Positions 26,893-36,065 of a DNA stretch of 64,000 bases are shown in pieces; within the stretch, counting starts at the first letter, position 1; each line of letters starts with the position of its first letter. Made by a program: the position numbers and the translations under genes. Origin of the DNA: an uncultured Coriobacteriia bacterium (lineage in GTDB: Bacteria > Actinomycetota > Coriobacteriia > Coriobacteriales > QAMH01). Below the pieces are notes generated by a model, which saw only the letters and a list, made by a program, of their open reading frames with translations, was not told the origin of the DNA and ran no database searches. The DNA lies in NCBI GenBank assembly GCA_959608885.1, contig CAUHSG010000008.1, forward strand, positions 29,690 to 93,689. The letters are read 5' to 3'.

Positions 26893-29229
26893 ATGACCGA
26901 GACAGTACCTGCTCAGCAGGAAAACCTCAACGAGGAGACTAAGGAGTTCTTTGCCGAATCCATGTACGACCATTCTCATGACGAGGTGGTGGATGACGCG
27001 ACGGGGCGCAAGTGCCGGTGGGAAGAAGACGGGATGACCGTCATCCGCACCAACGCGCGAACGGCTCCCGGCTGTCATGACAACTGTGGACTTCTCGTCT
27101 ACGTGAAGGACGGCAGGATCGATCACATCGAAGGCGATCCGGAGAATCCCTACAACCAGGGCAGGCTCTGCCTTCGCTGCCTGGCCGCAAAGGAGATCGT
27201 CTACCATCCCGATCGCATCCTGTATCCGATGAAACGCGCCAAGGAAGATCGCGGCAAGAACACCTGGGAGCGTATCTCCTGGGATGAGGCCTATGACATC
27301 ATCTACCGTGAGATGATGAAGGTTGTCGATACGTATGGCGCCAAGTCCATCATCGTCACGCAGGGTACGGGACGCGACATCAACGGCTATAACCCCCTGA
27401 TGGGCTACTATCTCGGTACGCCGAATAGCGGCATGGGCTTCCTTTCGGGCGAAGCTTGCTATGCTCCGCGATTTGCCAGCACGTCCATGAAAGCCGGCGG
27501 CTTTTTTGTGTGCGATTACAGCCAGTTCTTCCCGGACAGGTTCGATGACCCGCGTTGGCAGCCTCCTGGTTACATCCTCATCTGGGGTAACAACCCCGTC
27601 GTCGCCAATTCCGATGGCACGCTGGGCTATTGGATCGTCGAGTGCATGAAGCGCGGAAGCAAGATTATCTGCGTTGACCCCAAGCTGACTTGGATGGCCG
27701 GCAAGGCAGAGTACTGGTTCCAGCTCCGTCCAGGCACCGATCTTGCCCTTCTGCTTGGCATGTGCAACGCAATCGTCGAGGCGGAGGCATACGATAAAGA
27801 CTTCTGCGAGCGCTGGACCTACGGTTTCGAGGAGTTCTGCGAGCATGTCAAGAAGTACACGCCGGAATGGGCGGCCGAGGTCTGTGGCGTCGATGCCGAC
27901 AAGATCAAGCAGGCCGCCCTGGCCGTCGCCGAGGCTCCCTCTGCGTGCCTGCAGTGGGGTGTGGCCATCGACCATTGCTCCTCCGGATTCGTCGGAGGCA
28001 TGGCATGCTTCGACCTGATGGCGCTTACCGGCAACTTCGAGAAGCCGGGTTCGATGGTGAGCGCAGCTCCCGCCTTTGGATGCGCCACGACGTGGATGCC
28101 GGGCGATGAGCTCTTCGAGGAAATCGATCCCCCGAGCTTTGCCGCGGCCCCCACGGAGCGTATGAATGACAAGTTCCCCGTACTTCAGGCCGGCTCCATG
28201 AAGAGCTCCGACATGTGGCTGGAGGCCATGGAAACGGGTGAGCCCTACCCCATCAAGGCGACATGGCTCCAGACCAACAATACGATCGCGAACATGGGTG
28301 CCGAATCCGACAGGCTCATGAGGGCCCTGCAGAACCTGGACTTCAACGTGACCGTCGACCTGTTCATGACGCCGACGGCCCTTGCCACGGCAGACGTGTT
28401 CTTACCTGCCTGCACGTGTTTCGAGCGCATTGGCGTGACGGGCCATCAGCCCTATCAGCTGGGTGCCATCCAGCAGTGCATCGAACCTTTGGGCGAATCG
28501 AAGTCCGACATGCAGATCATCTACGAAATGGGCAGATACTTTGCCGGCGAGAATGGAAGTCCGTGGAATAGCCCGGAGGAGTTCAACGACTACGTTTTGC
28601 GCCACACGCCCTTCACCTACGAGGAGCTCAAGGAGCGCACCTGGGCATATCCCGAGTTCGAATACGGCAAGAACGAGACGGGCAAGCTGCGTGCTACCGG
28701 CGAACCTGGCTTCAATGCTGCGTTCGGGCGCTACAACTTCTACTGCGTGCCCATGGCAAACCTCGGCTACGACCCCTTCCCCGTCTACGAGGAGCCACAT
28801 GACAGCCCCATATCCACCCCCGAGCTGTCCGAGAAGTATCCGCTGGTCCTCACCACGGGCGCTCGTCGCTGGGGTCTGTTCCACTCCGAGCATCGCCAGG
28901 CTCCTTCCATGCGCCAGATTCACGAGGAGCCGTTCTGCATGATTCATCCCGAGACCGCTGCCGAATATGGCATCAAGGACGGGGATATGGTTCTCATCGA
29001 GAACGACTTTGGCTCCTGCGTGCAAAAGGCCGAGGTGTCCATGCGCATGCGCAAGGGCGTCGTCGCCGCCGATCACGGCTGGTGGTTCCCCGAGCGCGGC
29101 GCGGAGGACGGTACGCTCTTCGGCGTCATGGAGGCGAACATCAACAAGCTTCTGCCCATGCGTCCGGGCCCCACGGGCCTTGGCAACGAATACAAGTCGC
29201 AGCTTTGCCGCATCAGCAAGGCAAGCTAG
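26893..29229 (+). CDS. Cytosolic molybdopterin oxidoreductase, catalytic subunit (DMSO-reductase family), pair 1
   Basis: 778 aa. Fe4S4 ligands C61, C65 and C93 (C-x3-C-x27-C), a probable Mo ligand C189 in GEACYAPR, then molybdopterin domains ending in a Molydop-binding barrel (VLTTGARRWGLFHSEHRQ to the C-terminus). No twin-arginine signal is present, so it acts in the cytosol. This two-subunit form with a small ferredoxin and MFS carrier resembles the cytosolic reductases and catechol dehydroxylases of Gordonibacter/Eggerthella and the acetylene hydratase branch. Substrate unknown. Start follows AAAGGAG. Confidence 0.88.
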   Translation: MTETVPAQQENLNEETKEFFAESMYDHSHDEVVDDATGRKCRWEEDGMTVIRTNARTAPGCHDNCGLLVYVKDGRIDHIEGDPENPYNQGRLCLRCLAAKEIVYHPDRILYPMKRAKEDRGKNTWERISWDEAYDIIYREMMKVVDTYGAKSIIVTQGTGRDINGYNPLMGYYLGTPNSGMGFLSGEACYAPRFASTSMKAGGFFVCDYSQFFPDRFDDPRWQPPGYILIWGNNPVVANSDGTLGYWIVECMKRGSKIICVDPKLTWMAGKAEYWFQLRPGTDLALLLGMCNAIVEAEAYDKDFCERWTYGFEEFCEHVKKYTPEWAAEVCGVDADKIKQAALAVAEAPSACLQWGVAIDHCSSGFVGGMACFDLMALTGNFEKPGSMVSAAPAFGCATTWMPGDELFEEIDPPSFAAAPTERMNDKFPVLQAGSMKSSDMWLEAMETGEPYPIKATWLQTNNTIANMGAESDRLMRALQNLDFNVTVDLFMTPTALATADVFLPACTCFERIGVTGHQPYQLGAIQQCIEPLGESKSDMQIIYEMGRYFAGENGSPWNSPEEFNDYVLRHTPFTYEELKERTWAYPEFEYGKNETGKLRATGEPGFNAAFGRYNFYCVPMANLGYDPFPVYEEPHDSPISTPELSEKYPLVLTTGARRWGLFHSEHRQAPSMRQIHEEPFCMIHPETAAEYGIKDGDMVLIENDFGSCVQKAEVSMRMRKGVVAADHGWWFPERGAEDGTLFGVMEANINKLLPMRPGPTGLGNEYKSQLCRISKAS

Positions 29230-29253
29230 AGCATCGAGAGGAGATATATCATC

Positions 29254-29592
29254 ATGAACGGCCTTCTGTTCGATTACAAATGGTGCACTGGCTGTCACGC
29301 ATGCGAGATCGCATGCCAGCAGGTGCATGGATTCGCTCCGGAAAAGGTTGGCGAGCAGGGAAAGCGCGGCATCAAGCCGTATGAGATCGGCCCCTACGAC
29401 CTCGGTGATGACAAATACCAGTACGAGTTCATCCCCGTCCCCACCTCCCTGTGCGATCACTGCGCCGACCGCGTCGCCAAGGGCAAGCAGCCGAGTTGCG
29501 TGAAGCACTGCCAGACGGCGTGCATAAGCTACGGCCCGGTAGAAGAGCTCGTCAAGAAGATGGACTCAAAGCACATAGCGCTGTTTATTTAG
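29254..29592 (+). CDS. 4Fe-4S ferredoxin-type electron-transfer subunit, pair 1
   Basis: 112 aa, beginning 24 bp after the catalytic subunit with GAGGAG as ribosome site. Cys clusters: WCTGCHACEIAC at the N-terminus and LCDHCADRVAKGKQPSCVKHC later. That is enough for about two Fe4S4 clusters, fewer than the four in the usual DmsB/NrfC-type beta subunit. It should pass electrons to the 26893-29229 enzyme. It resembles the second partner at 36066-36395 over its whole length. Confidence 0.88.
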   Translation: MNGLLFDYKWCTGCHACEIACQQVHGFAPEKVGEQGKRGIKPYEIGPYDLGDDKYQYEFIPVPTSLCDHCADRVAKGKQPSCVKHCQTACISYGPVEELVKKMDSKHIALFI

Positions 29593-29599
29593 GCTACCT

Positions 29600-29635
29600 C
29601 GGGTCTGTCGCCCTTCCCTCCTTGCGACAGGCCCG
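29600..29635 (+). terminator. Hairpin after pair 1
   Basis: CGGGTCTGTCGC (29600-29611) pairs with GCGACAGGCCCG (29624-29635), 12 bp with one G-U pair. It lies 8 bp after the ferredoxin stop and is followed by an A-rich stretch, so it may attenuate or end the operon before the broken MFS gene. Confidence 0.6.
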
Positions 29636-29703
29636 ATGCCAAAAAACAGCGAACATCCCTTCCCACACGAGGGCAAGAGCCTTCATGACCCAAGGATAAA
29701 AAA

Positions 29704-30954
29704 ATGACTACTGAAGAAAAAGGGATCGGATCAATCAAACCGGTCGCGCGTGGCTCGTTGCGATTCTAGGCACGCTTGTCGCAATCATCTTATCTGCCAA
29801 CAACATGAAGATTCCCGCAACAGCGACACTGCTATTGCCCGCCATGGGCATTGACGTTGCCGCCGTGAGTGCCGTCATGTCTATCTCCGGCTATGTCGGC
29901 ATCTTCTGTGCACTAGCAGCTGGTGGCATCGTGTTCAAGCTTGGTGCGCGCAAAGCCGCTACGATCATGCTCGTCCTCGAGCTCATCGGCGCTATCATCT
30001 GCGCTGCGACCTCCACCTACGAAATGCTCTTTATCGGACGCATATTCGAGGGCATCGGCTTCCAGTGCATACCCGTTATTGTGCCCGTTCTCATCTCCGA
30101 ATGGTTTCCCCGTCCAAGCGCGGTCTCCCAAACGGAATATTTTCCGCATGGATTCCGCTGGATGGCATCTTTATCTTGAGCACGTTGGGATTCTTCTTCG
30201 ATATGGGCAATCCCGTCTCCTACCATAACGCCTTCTGGTATGCCGCGATACTTGTCGTTGTTACCCTCATCCTCTGGATCGTGGCGGTGCGCAACCCCGA
30301 GCACTCCTACCTTATGGAAGGCGAGGATCCGAATGCCCCCAAACCCAAGATGTCCGAGGGCTTCAAGAGCCTCCCCTGCTGGGCCGCCTCATCGCATTTG
30401 CCGGTTTTGCACTGGGCACCGCGATGATCCAGAACCTCTCGCCTTCCTTCTTCTCCGAGACGATGGGCATGGACCAGATAACGGCCAATGGTTCACTTAA
30501 CATCGCAAACATTGCCGTATTTGTCGGATCCATGAGCGTTGGCATCCTCTTGAATAAGGTCATCGACATGAACAAGCGCATGATCTTGCTCATCGCGGCT
30601 TCTATAGCGCTTGCCGTCTGCTTTGTCCTGACCTACATGGTATCCATCGACACCCTGACACCGTGGCTTATCGCCTTTGGTTTGTTTAACGGCGTGGTTC
30701 CTCCCATCTACTTCACGATGGTCGCAGACATCGCTCCACGTCCTGAGCTCGCAAGCATTGCTTCCACGCTTCTTACCTGCGGTCAGGCTCTCGGCGGCGG
30801 CCTATGCTTCGGCTTCATGGAATCTGCGATTGTCGCTGCAGGCTGGGGTGCTGGCACCTTCGTCATGATCGGCGCCGGAATCGCGCTTGTCTTAGGTTCC
30901 ATCTTCCTCTTCGCCCTCATGCGTAACAGCGCAAAGAAGGTGGAGCAGGCATAG
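29704..30954 (+). pseudogene. MFS transporter, frameshifted in three places
   Basis: Joined across frames this is a full MFS protein of about 415 aa. Frame breaks: at the A5 run near 29716-29720 (MTTEEK, then RINQTGRAWLVAILG in another frame), at the CCCC near 30109-30112 (ISEWFP, then SKRGLPNGIF) and at the CCCC near 30375-30378 (GFKS, then LLGRLIAFAGFALG). The last 176 residues (30424-30954) are open. All three breaks sit in short homopolymers. Neighbouring genes are intact, which favours real decay over sequencing error, but the latter is not excluded. Confidence 0.8.
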
Positions 30955-30979
30955 CCCTTATCCCATTTGCCTTTTCCTC

Positions 30980-31016
30980 AGGCGGGGTTCGCGCAAGGTT
31001 GATGCGAACTCCGCCT
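30980..31016. terminator. Hairpin between the MFS pseudogene and tetR (convergent)
   Basis: AGGCGGGGTTCGC (30980-30992) pairs with GCGAACTCCGCCT (31004-31016) over 13 bp with one G-U pair. It lies between two convergent genes. No strong U-tract on either side. The rest of the 167-bp gap shows nothing recognisable. Confidence 0.55.
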
Positions 31017-31121
31017 TCAATGACATGCGGGAATAAAACAAATACATAGGGGATTTGTTCTATCGGACCACCGGAAAGCCGTATTGTGCGCAGCACACGT
31101 ATTCGGTGCCGTCGCTATGTC

Positions 31122-31742
31122 TCAAAGCAGCATGCTCAACGTGTCATCGGAAATCGACGATGGGGAAACGGGAACATTGAGCGTCTCGAAAAGCTCACGT
31201 GGAACGCAGGAGGTGAGCAACTCGGAGTATTCTTGAACGGAGAGCTCGTATTTTCCATCTCCGAAGTTGTTCGACATGTTCATCTCGAGGTACGGCAGTG
31301 CTTCGACTTGGAAGGCGAGCGTCTTGGTGAGCTCGAGCCCCTTGTATTCGACGATCGTCTCTATGAGGTTTTGCCGACGATGCCTGATGAAGAAAGGCGC
31401 GCCGGCGCTGTAATCACGACTTGTCCCGCCCTTGGCGAAAAGGTCTTTGTATCTATGAATGCAGTGCGTCGTGATGAGATTTCCCTCTAGCCATGTGAGT
31501 GTTCGACCGATCCGATCGATTCCCCTCGCATAGCACTGCTGGGAAAGCCATGTCACGACCTCGTTCAAGTCGGAGAAATGGTAGTAGAACCCCGAACGGC
31601 TCACACAGGCTAATCTGACCACCTCCTCTACCTTCACCTCAGAGAAATCCATGACCGTGCAAAGCATGTTGAGCGTCGAGGCGATTTTTAGCTTGGTCTG
31701 ATGAGATCTCGAGTAGACACTCTCGATGCGCGAGTCCTCCAT
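31122..31742 (-). CDS. TetR-family transcriptional regulator
   Basis: 206 aa from ATG 31742, which follows GAGGGGG. N-terminal helix-turn-helix VKVEEVVRLACVSRSGFYYHFSDLNEVV is of TetR type (F-Y-Y-H-F), followed by an all-helical ligand domain with no assigned ligand. It lies downstream of MFS carrier 2 on the same strand, with a TATAAT promoter of its own. A palindrome CTGGACA-N12-TGTCCAG lies about 100 bp upstream and recurs ahead of the Cys-rich gene and Mo-enzyme pair 2, so those are its likely targets. Confidence 0.85.
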   Translation of the reverse strand: MEDSRIESVYSRSHQTKLKIASTLNMLCTVMDFSEVKVEEVVRLACVSRSGFYYHFSDLNEVVTWLSQQCYARGIDRIGRTLTWLEGNLITTHCIHRYKDLFAKGGTSRDYSAGAPFFIRHRRQNLIETIVEYKGLELTKTLAFQVEALPYLEMNMSNNFGDGKYELSVQEYSELLTSCVPRELFETLNVPVSPSSISDDTLSMLL

Positions 31743-31776
31743 GGCGTCCCCCTCACCCACGGCTTACTTACTCTCA

Positions 31777-31782
31777 ATTATA
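31777..31782 (-). promoter_or_regulatory. -10 element of tetR
   Basis: Minus-strand TATAAT, 35 bp ahead of the tetR ATG. The -35 region is poor. Confidence 0.5.
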
Positions 31783-31843
31783 TGAGTGCATAGGAGGTCG
31801 TTTCGACGTGTGTTCCCAAAAAGCGTCTCATAAGAAGCCAGAA

Positions 31844-31869
31844 CTGGACAAAGAAGGGAAATTGTCCAG
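31844..31869. promoter_or_regulatory. Palindromic site, copy 1: CTGGACA-N12-TGTCCAG
   Basis: The arms CTGGACA (31844-31850) and TGTCCAG (31863-31869) extend to an 11-bp perfect inverted repeat, GAACTGGACAA and TTGTCCAGTTC (31841-31872). It lies between the end of MFS carrier 2 and the tetR promoter. The same arms with the same 12-bp spacing occur at 33618-33643. Candidate operator; a hairpin terminator for the MFS gene is the alternative. Confidence 0.55.
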
Positions 31870-31903
31870 TTCCGGAATGGGGGGACTCCTTGTCTTTTGG
31901 AGG

Positions 31904-33127
31904 CTACTTGAGTTTTACGAAACCCATGACGATGGTTCCGATAACTCCCATGATGCCAAGCGCGATGCCCGCGAGCATCCATTGCGAAAGGCCGTTGCCA
32001 AGAAGAAGCTGGATGAGGAAAGTTCCTAGAAACTGCCCCGTGCACTGAGTCAGGGTCAGGACCCCCATCCCCTTGGCAACAAGTCGCGGACTGGGTATGA
32101 CATCTATCCACACCGCGATGAGCAACCCGATGCAGGCAAGGCCAAGGGCTCCGAGCACGACAGCCGCAAGCCAAAACGCAATCCCCGTTTGCGTGTACAT
32201 GACGAAGACGCAGGGACCGAGCACGGACATGGTGACGATGAGGAGCTGCTTGGAGCGCCCGGTCTTGCCGACGATTGCGCCGACGAGCGGCGTGCTCACG
32301 AGCGAGATGAGTGATGGAAGCGTCGTCGCAAAACCCGATTGTTCAAGAGAGAATCCCTTTTCGGGCAATTGGAGCACGGAAGGGAGCATGCCAAGAATCG
32401 CTAGCATGAGGAGATTGAAAATGAGAAAGCCGATAAGGAAGAGCACGACATTGGGCGTGAGCAAGTCGCGATAGCGAGCGTGCTCGCATTCGTGGCCATC
32501 TGGTTTGTCGCATGAGGATGACTCGTCCATGGCGCGCTTTGGGGACCTTATGCAAAAGAGGAGGAGAAGCGCGGCGAGGGCGGCCGCGATGGCAAACGCG
32601 AGCCAGACGCCCTCGAATCCCGCGATTCCGAAGATATGCGGTGTCAGCACGGATGCTATGACGGCCCCGCCGTTTCCCCAGCATCCCCAGATTCCCGTCG
32701 CGAGCGCGGTCTTCTTCGGGTCGACACACTGCTGGATCGCTATGGGGCCGCATGTCGTGATGAAGGTGAGCGAAATCCCCTCGATGGCGCGCGAGACGAT
32801 GAGGACGACTCCGTTTTCTCCCGACAGCATACCGATAACCGAGCCGATGACGATGAGACCCGAAGACGCGAGCATGACGCGCTTGAAGCCGAAGCGCTGG
32901 GCCAGCCCTCCCGCCGGCAAGGCGAAGAAGATGCCCACGAGCGTGAAGATCGACATGATCCAGGCAGACCCGTCGGCGCTCAGGGAGAAGCGGGGCGCGA
33001 TGGTGACGAGCAACGTCGAGGCCTTGTACTGCGTGCAGGCGGCGGACAGGCCGACGGCAAGCAAAACCAGTCCGACAATCACCGCGTTTTGGTAGTGCAG
33101 CCCATTTTGCTTTGGGATTTCCTTCAT
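31904..33127 (-). CDS. MFS transporter 2
   Basis: 407 aa with twelve predicted membrane segments, beginning at ATG 33127 (AAAGGAG seven bases upstream). A long upstream extension of the open frame has no coding character. The central loop is hydrophilic and Cys-containing (SSSCDKPDGHECEHARY). It is read toward tetR and away from the Cys-rich gene. It likely carries the substrate or product of Mo-enzyme pair 2 under TetR control. Confidence 0.85.
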   Translation of the reverse strand: MKEIPKQNGLHYQNAVIVGLVLLAVGLSAACTQYKASTLLVTIAPRFSLSADGSAWIMSIFTLVGIFFALPAGGLAQRFGFKRVMLASSGLIVIGSVIGMLSGENGVVLIVSRAIEGISLTFITTCGPIAIQQCVDPKKTALATGIWGCWGNGGAVIASVLTPHIFGIAGFEGVWLAFAIAAALAALLLLFCIRSPKRAMDESSSCDKPDGHECEHARYRDLLTPNVVLFLIGFLIFNLLMLAILGMLPSVLQLPEKGFSLEQSGFATTLPSLISLVSTPLVGAIVGKTGRSKQLLIVTMSVLGPCVFVMYTQTGIAFWLAAVVLGALGLACIGLLIAVWIDVIPSPRLVAKGMGVLTLTQCTGQFLGTFLIQLLLGNGLSQWMLAGIALGIMGVIGTIVMGFVKLK

Positions 33128-33246
33128 GATTCTCCTTTCGTCCAGCAAAGTTCTACTGGATTGGGAAAACCATCGGGAGACTCCCATCTCGACAATACGC
33201 CTCGAACGTCCAGTTGTTCTGAACGCCAAGGCTACTTTGGAGAAAC

Positions 33247-33525
33247 TCAGGCGACTGGGGTGAAGTAAACGCAACGCTCGCCTCCGGAAAGAGGCGAGCC
33301 GTTCTTTCGTCCGCAGGGATTGGCGCACATCACGCCAACGCGCGTGCAAAACACGGGTACGGGAAGCTTGCGCTCAGGTAGTTTTGCCCCGCAGCGGCGG
33401 CAATGCTCGTAATCTCCCCTCGTCGGGTCATTCATCGTCCCGCATTCCGGGCAAGGAAGCAGGGGTTCCTTGGGTGGTTTGCATTTGCCGCAATAGGGAT
33501 TGCATACATGCATGGACGTTGACAT
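33247..33525 (-). CDS. Small Cys-rich zinc-ribbon-like protein, unknown function
   Basis: 92 aa from ATG 33525 (GAGGAGAGAG upstream). Twelve Cys arranged as CNPYCGKC, CPECG, CRRCG, a lone C, CANPC and a final C. The pairs CPECG and CRRCG form a standard zinc ribbon; the CNPYCGKC and VMCANPCG repeats are unusual. No known family comes to mind. It lies between MFS carrier 2 (same strand, 119 bp away) and Mo-enzyme pair 2 (divergent), so an accessory role in that system is plausible but unproven. Confidence 0.7.
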   Translation of the reverse strand: MSTSMHVCNPYCGKCKPPKEPLLPCPECGTMNDPTRGDYEHCRRCGAKLPERKLPVPVFCTRVGVMCANPCGRKNGSPLSGGERCVYFTPVA

Positions 33526-33617
33526 GGCTCTCTCCTCTCGCCTATTCGCCCACAGGCGAATCAATGGGGCCATGCTAGCGAAGGAGCGATTTCGGAGCAT
33601 CGCCCATTTGCTCGTAA

Positions 33618-33643
33618 CTGGACATGAAATCCATTTTGTCCAG
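33618..33643. promoter_or_regulatory. Palindromic site, copy 2: CTGGACA-N12-TGTCCAG
   Basis: Arms at 33618-33624 and 33637-33643 with exactly the spacing of copy 1 (31844-31869). It lies in the divergent region between the Cys-rich gene (start 33525) and Mo-enzyme 2 (start 33798). Degenerate half-sites (GTCCAG near 33140 and 33209, CTGGA at 33156) occur ahead of MFS carrier 2. Candidate TetR operator. Confidence 0.55.
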
Positions 33644-33797
33644 GCCCGCTGAACAGATGGGGAGAGATAGCGCACATCAGCTGGATGATTCGCCTCATGC
33701 TGTAGATTGTGCCGGAAACGTCCCGCTCCATATCCTCGTCACAAGGGCATGTTGCGCACAGCGACATGCGAAATCCGAGGAGAAGGAGAGGGAAGAC

Positions 33798-36056
33798 ATG
33801 GCTAAACCATGGATTCGCGAAGAGGATGGCGAGACCATCATCAGGTCCTGCGCTTGGTCACCTCCGGGATGCCATCCCGTAGGCTGCGGCGTACAACTCC
33901 ACGTGAAGGATGGCAAGCTCGTCGAGGTCGAAGGTGACCCCGAGCACCCCATCACGAAGGGCGCGTTGTGCCCGCGTTGCCTGGCACTCACCGACGTGAC
34001 CTATCACAAGGACCGCATCACCAAGCCCTTGAAACGCGCTGTCGAAGATCGCGGCAAGGACAAGTGGGAGGAGATCTCACTTGACGAGGCATTTGACATC
34101 CTCGAGGAAAAGACGCGGTATTTCAGCGAGAAGTATGGTCCGGAGTCGATAATCGTGTTCTGTGGCACCGGCCGTGAGGCGACGAAGTACCACAACGAAC
34201 TCGCCTTCATGGGCTTTGGCACGCCAAATGCCTGCTATGCGCAGTCCGGTTGGGCATGCTACGCACCGCGCGTGTCATCGATGGCCTACCTCATGGGCGG
34301 CGGCTATCCCGAAGTCGATTATGCCGCGCGCTATCCGGACAGGTACGACCATCCGGGTTGGACGCCTCCCAAGTACGTCATGCTATGGGGCAAGGAACCC
34401 CTGGCGTCGAATCCCGATGGCTTCTGGGGACACGCCATCATCGACATGATGAAGGATTGCGGCACGAAACTCATCATGGTCGACCCGCGCATGACGTGGC
34501 TCGCGACTCGTGCTGACATCGTGTTGCAGCTTCGTCCCGGAACCGACGCCGCAATGGCATTGGGCCTGCTCAACGTCATCATCAACGAGGACCTTTATGA
34601 CCACGACTATGTCGACAAGTGGTGCTACGGCTTCGATGAGCTCAAGGAGCGCGTCCAGGACTATCCACCCGAAAAGGTCGCCGAGATCTGCTGGGTCGAT
34701 GCCGATGACATCGTGAAGGCCGCCCGCGCCTACGCGACGAACCATCCGAGCTCCATCGGCTGGGGATTGTCCGTCGATCAGAATCCCAATGGTGTTCAGG
34801 TCGGCCATGCGCTGCTGTCTCTCATGGCGATTACCGGGAACCTCGACACACCCGGCGGCAACACGCTCGGCCTTCCCATCGACGACGACACCAACGTCGA
34901 CATGATCAACCGCGCCATGGAAGCCGGCACCGTCACGCCCGAGCTCTTCGACAAGCGCATCGGCGCCAAGGAGTTCCCGTTCGTGTGTCAGCTCATGTCC
35001 ACCAACCACCCCGATTCGGTGCTCGACACCCTCGAATCCCAGAAGCCCTATCGCCTGCGCATGGGCGTCTTCCAGAGCTCGAACGTAGTTGGCGGCGCCA
35101 TCACCGCTGCGCAGACGCGTTGGCTCAACGCCATGAAGGAGAGCTTCGAATTCTGCGTGGCGACAGAGCTCTTCCAGAACCCGACCACGATGGCCCTATG
35201 CGACCTCATCATCCCGCTCAAGACCTATGCCGAGCACAATTGCCTGGTCGAGTCCCACTATGGCTTCAACGTCGCCTTCGAGGGTGCCTGCAACAAGGCC
35301 GTGGACACGGTCGAGGGCGTGAGCGACCTCGAGTTCATGATGAAGATCGGCGAGCGCATGTTCCCCGAGTACTGGAAGCAGTATGACGGCGTCGAGGATT
35401 ACCTGACCAAGGTCGAGATTCCCGGTGAGATGACTTGGGAGGAGCTCAGGGAGCTTGTCGTCTACCAGCCCGAGGAGATCTACCACAAGGAATCCAAGGG
35501 CCTCATGCGCGAAGACGGCGAGCCGGGCTTCCAGACGACGACGGGCAAGCTCGAGCTCTACTCGTTTGCCTACGAGGCCTTTGGCGACGACCCGATGCCG
35601 TACTTCATCGAACCGCCCCAGAGTCCCTACAGCACGCCCGACCTCTATGCGGAGTATCCGCTCGTACTCACGACCGGCGGGCGCAAGAACACCTTCTTCC
35701 ACTCGGAGCATCGTCAAATCGACCGTCTGCGCGAGATCAATCCCTGGCCGACAGTTGAGATCAATCCAGAGACCGCGGCTGAGCTCGGCATTTCCGATGG
35801 CGAGTGGGTGTGGATTGAGAATTGGATTGGTCGCGTGAAGTCCATGGCTGACGTGACCGAAGCGGTGAAGCCCGGCGTCGTCCACGAACATCATGGATGG
35901 TGGATGCCAGAAGACGACGGCGAAGAACCCAACCTGTTTAGTTTCCGCGAGTACAACATCAACGCCATCATGCCGCACAAGGTCATCGGCAAGCTGGGCT
36001 TTGGCAACACGTTCAAATGCAGTCTGTGCAAGATCTACAAGGTTACGGATGAGTAG
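33798..36056 (+). CDS. Cytosolic molybdopterin oxidoreductase, catalytic subunit, pair 2
   Basis: 752 aa from ATG 33798 (GGAGAGGGAAG upstream); an earlier in-frame ATG overlaps the palindromic site and is not favoured. Fe-S ligands C25, C30 and C58 in the unusual spacing C-x4-C-x27-C; probable Mo ligand C154 in GWACYAPR. No Tat signal. It is a diverged paralogue of the 26893-29229 protein with shared blocks (DPRMTW, LVLTTGGRKNTFFHSEHRQ). Substrate unknown; most likely an organic electron acceptor. Confidence 0.88.
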   Translation: MAKPWIREEDGETIIRSCAWSPPGCHPVGCGVQLHVKDGKLVEVEGDPEHPITKGALCPRCLALTDVTYHKDRITKPLKRAVEDRGKDKWEEISLDEAFDILEEKTRYFSEKYGPESIIVFCGTGREATKYHNELAFMGFGTPNACYAQSGWACYAPRVSSMAYLMGGGYPEVDYAARYPDRYDHPGWTPPKYVMLWGKEPLASNPDGFWGHAIIDMMKDCGTKLIMVDPRMTWLATRADIVLQLRPGTDAAMALGLLNVIINEDLYDHDYVDKWCYGFDELKERVQDYPPEKVAEICWVDADDIVKAARAYATNHPSSIGWGLSVDQNPNGVQVGHALLSLMAITGNLDTPGGNTLGLPIDDDTNVDMINRAMEAGTVTPELFDKRIGAKEFPFVCQLMSTNHPDSVLDTLESQKPYRLRMGVFQSSNVVGGAITAAQTRWLNAMKESFEFCVATELFQNPTTMALCDLIIPLKTYAEHNCLVESHYGFNVAFEGACNKAVDTVEGVSDLEFMMKIGERMFPEYWKQYDGVEDYLTKVEIPGEMTWEELRELVVYQPEEIYHKESKGLMREDGEPGFQTTTGKLELYSFAYEAFGDDPMPYFIEPPQSPYSTPDLYAEYPLVLTTGGRKNTFFHSEHRQIDRLREINPWPTVEINPETAAELGISDGEWVWIENWIGRVKSMADVTEAVKPGVVHEHHGWWMPEDDGEEPNLFSFREYNINAIMPHKVIGKLGFGNTFKCSLCKIYKVTDE

Positions 36057-36065
36057 GAGAAGGTA

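Noticed and set aside
29704..30954. Several small separate membrane proteins
   Set aside because: The three frames join into one continuous MFS sequence with breaks at homopolymers, so one broken gene explains them better.
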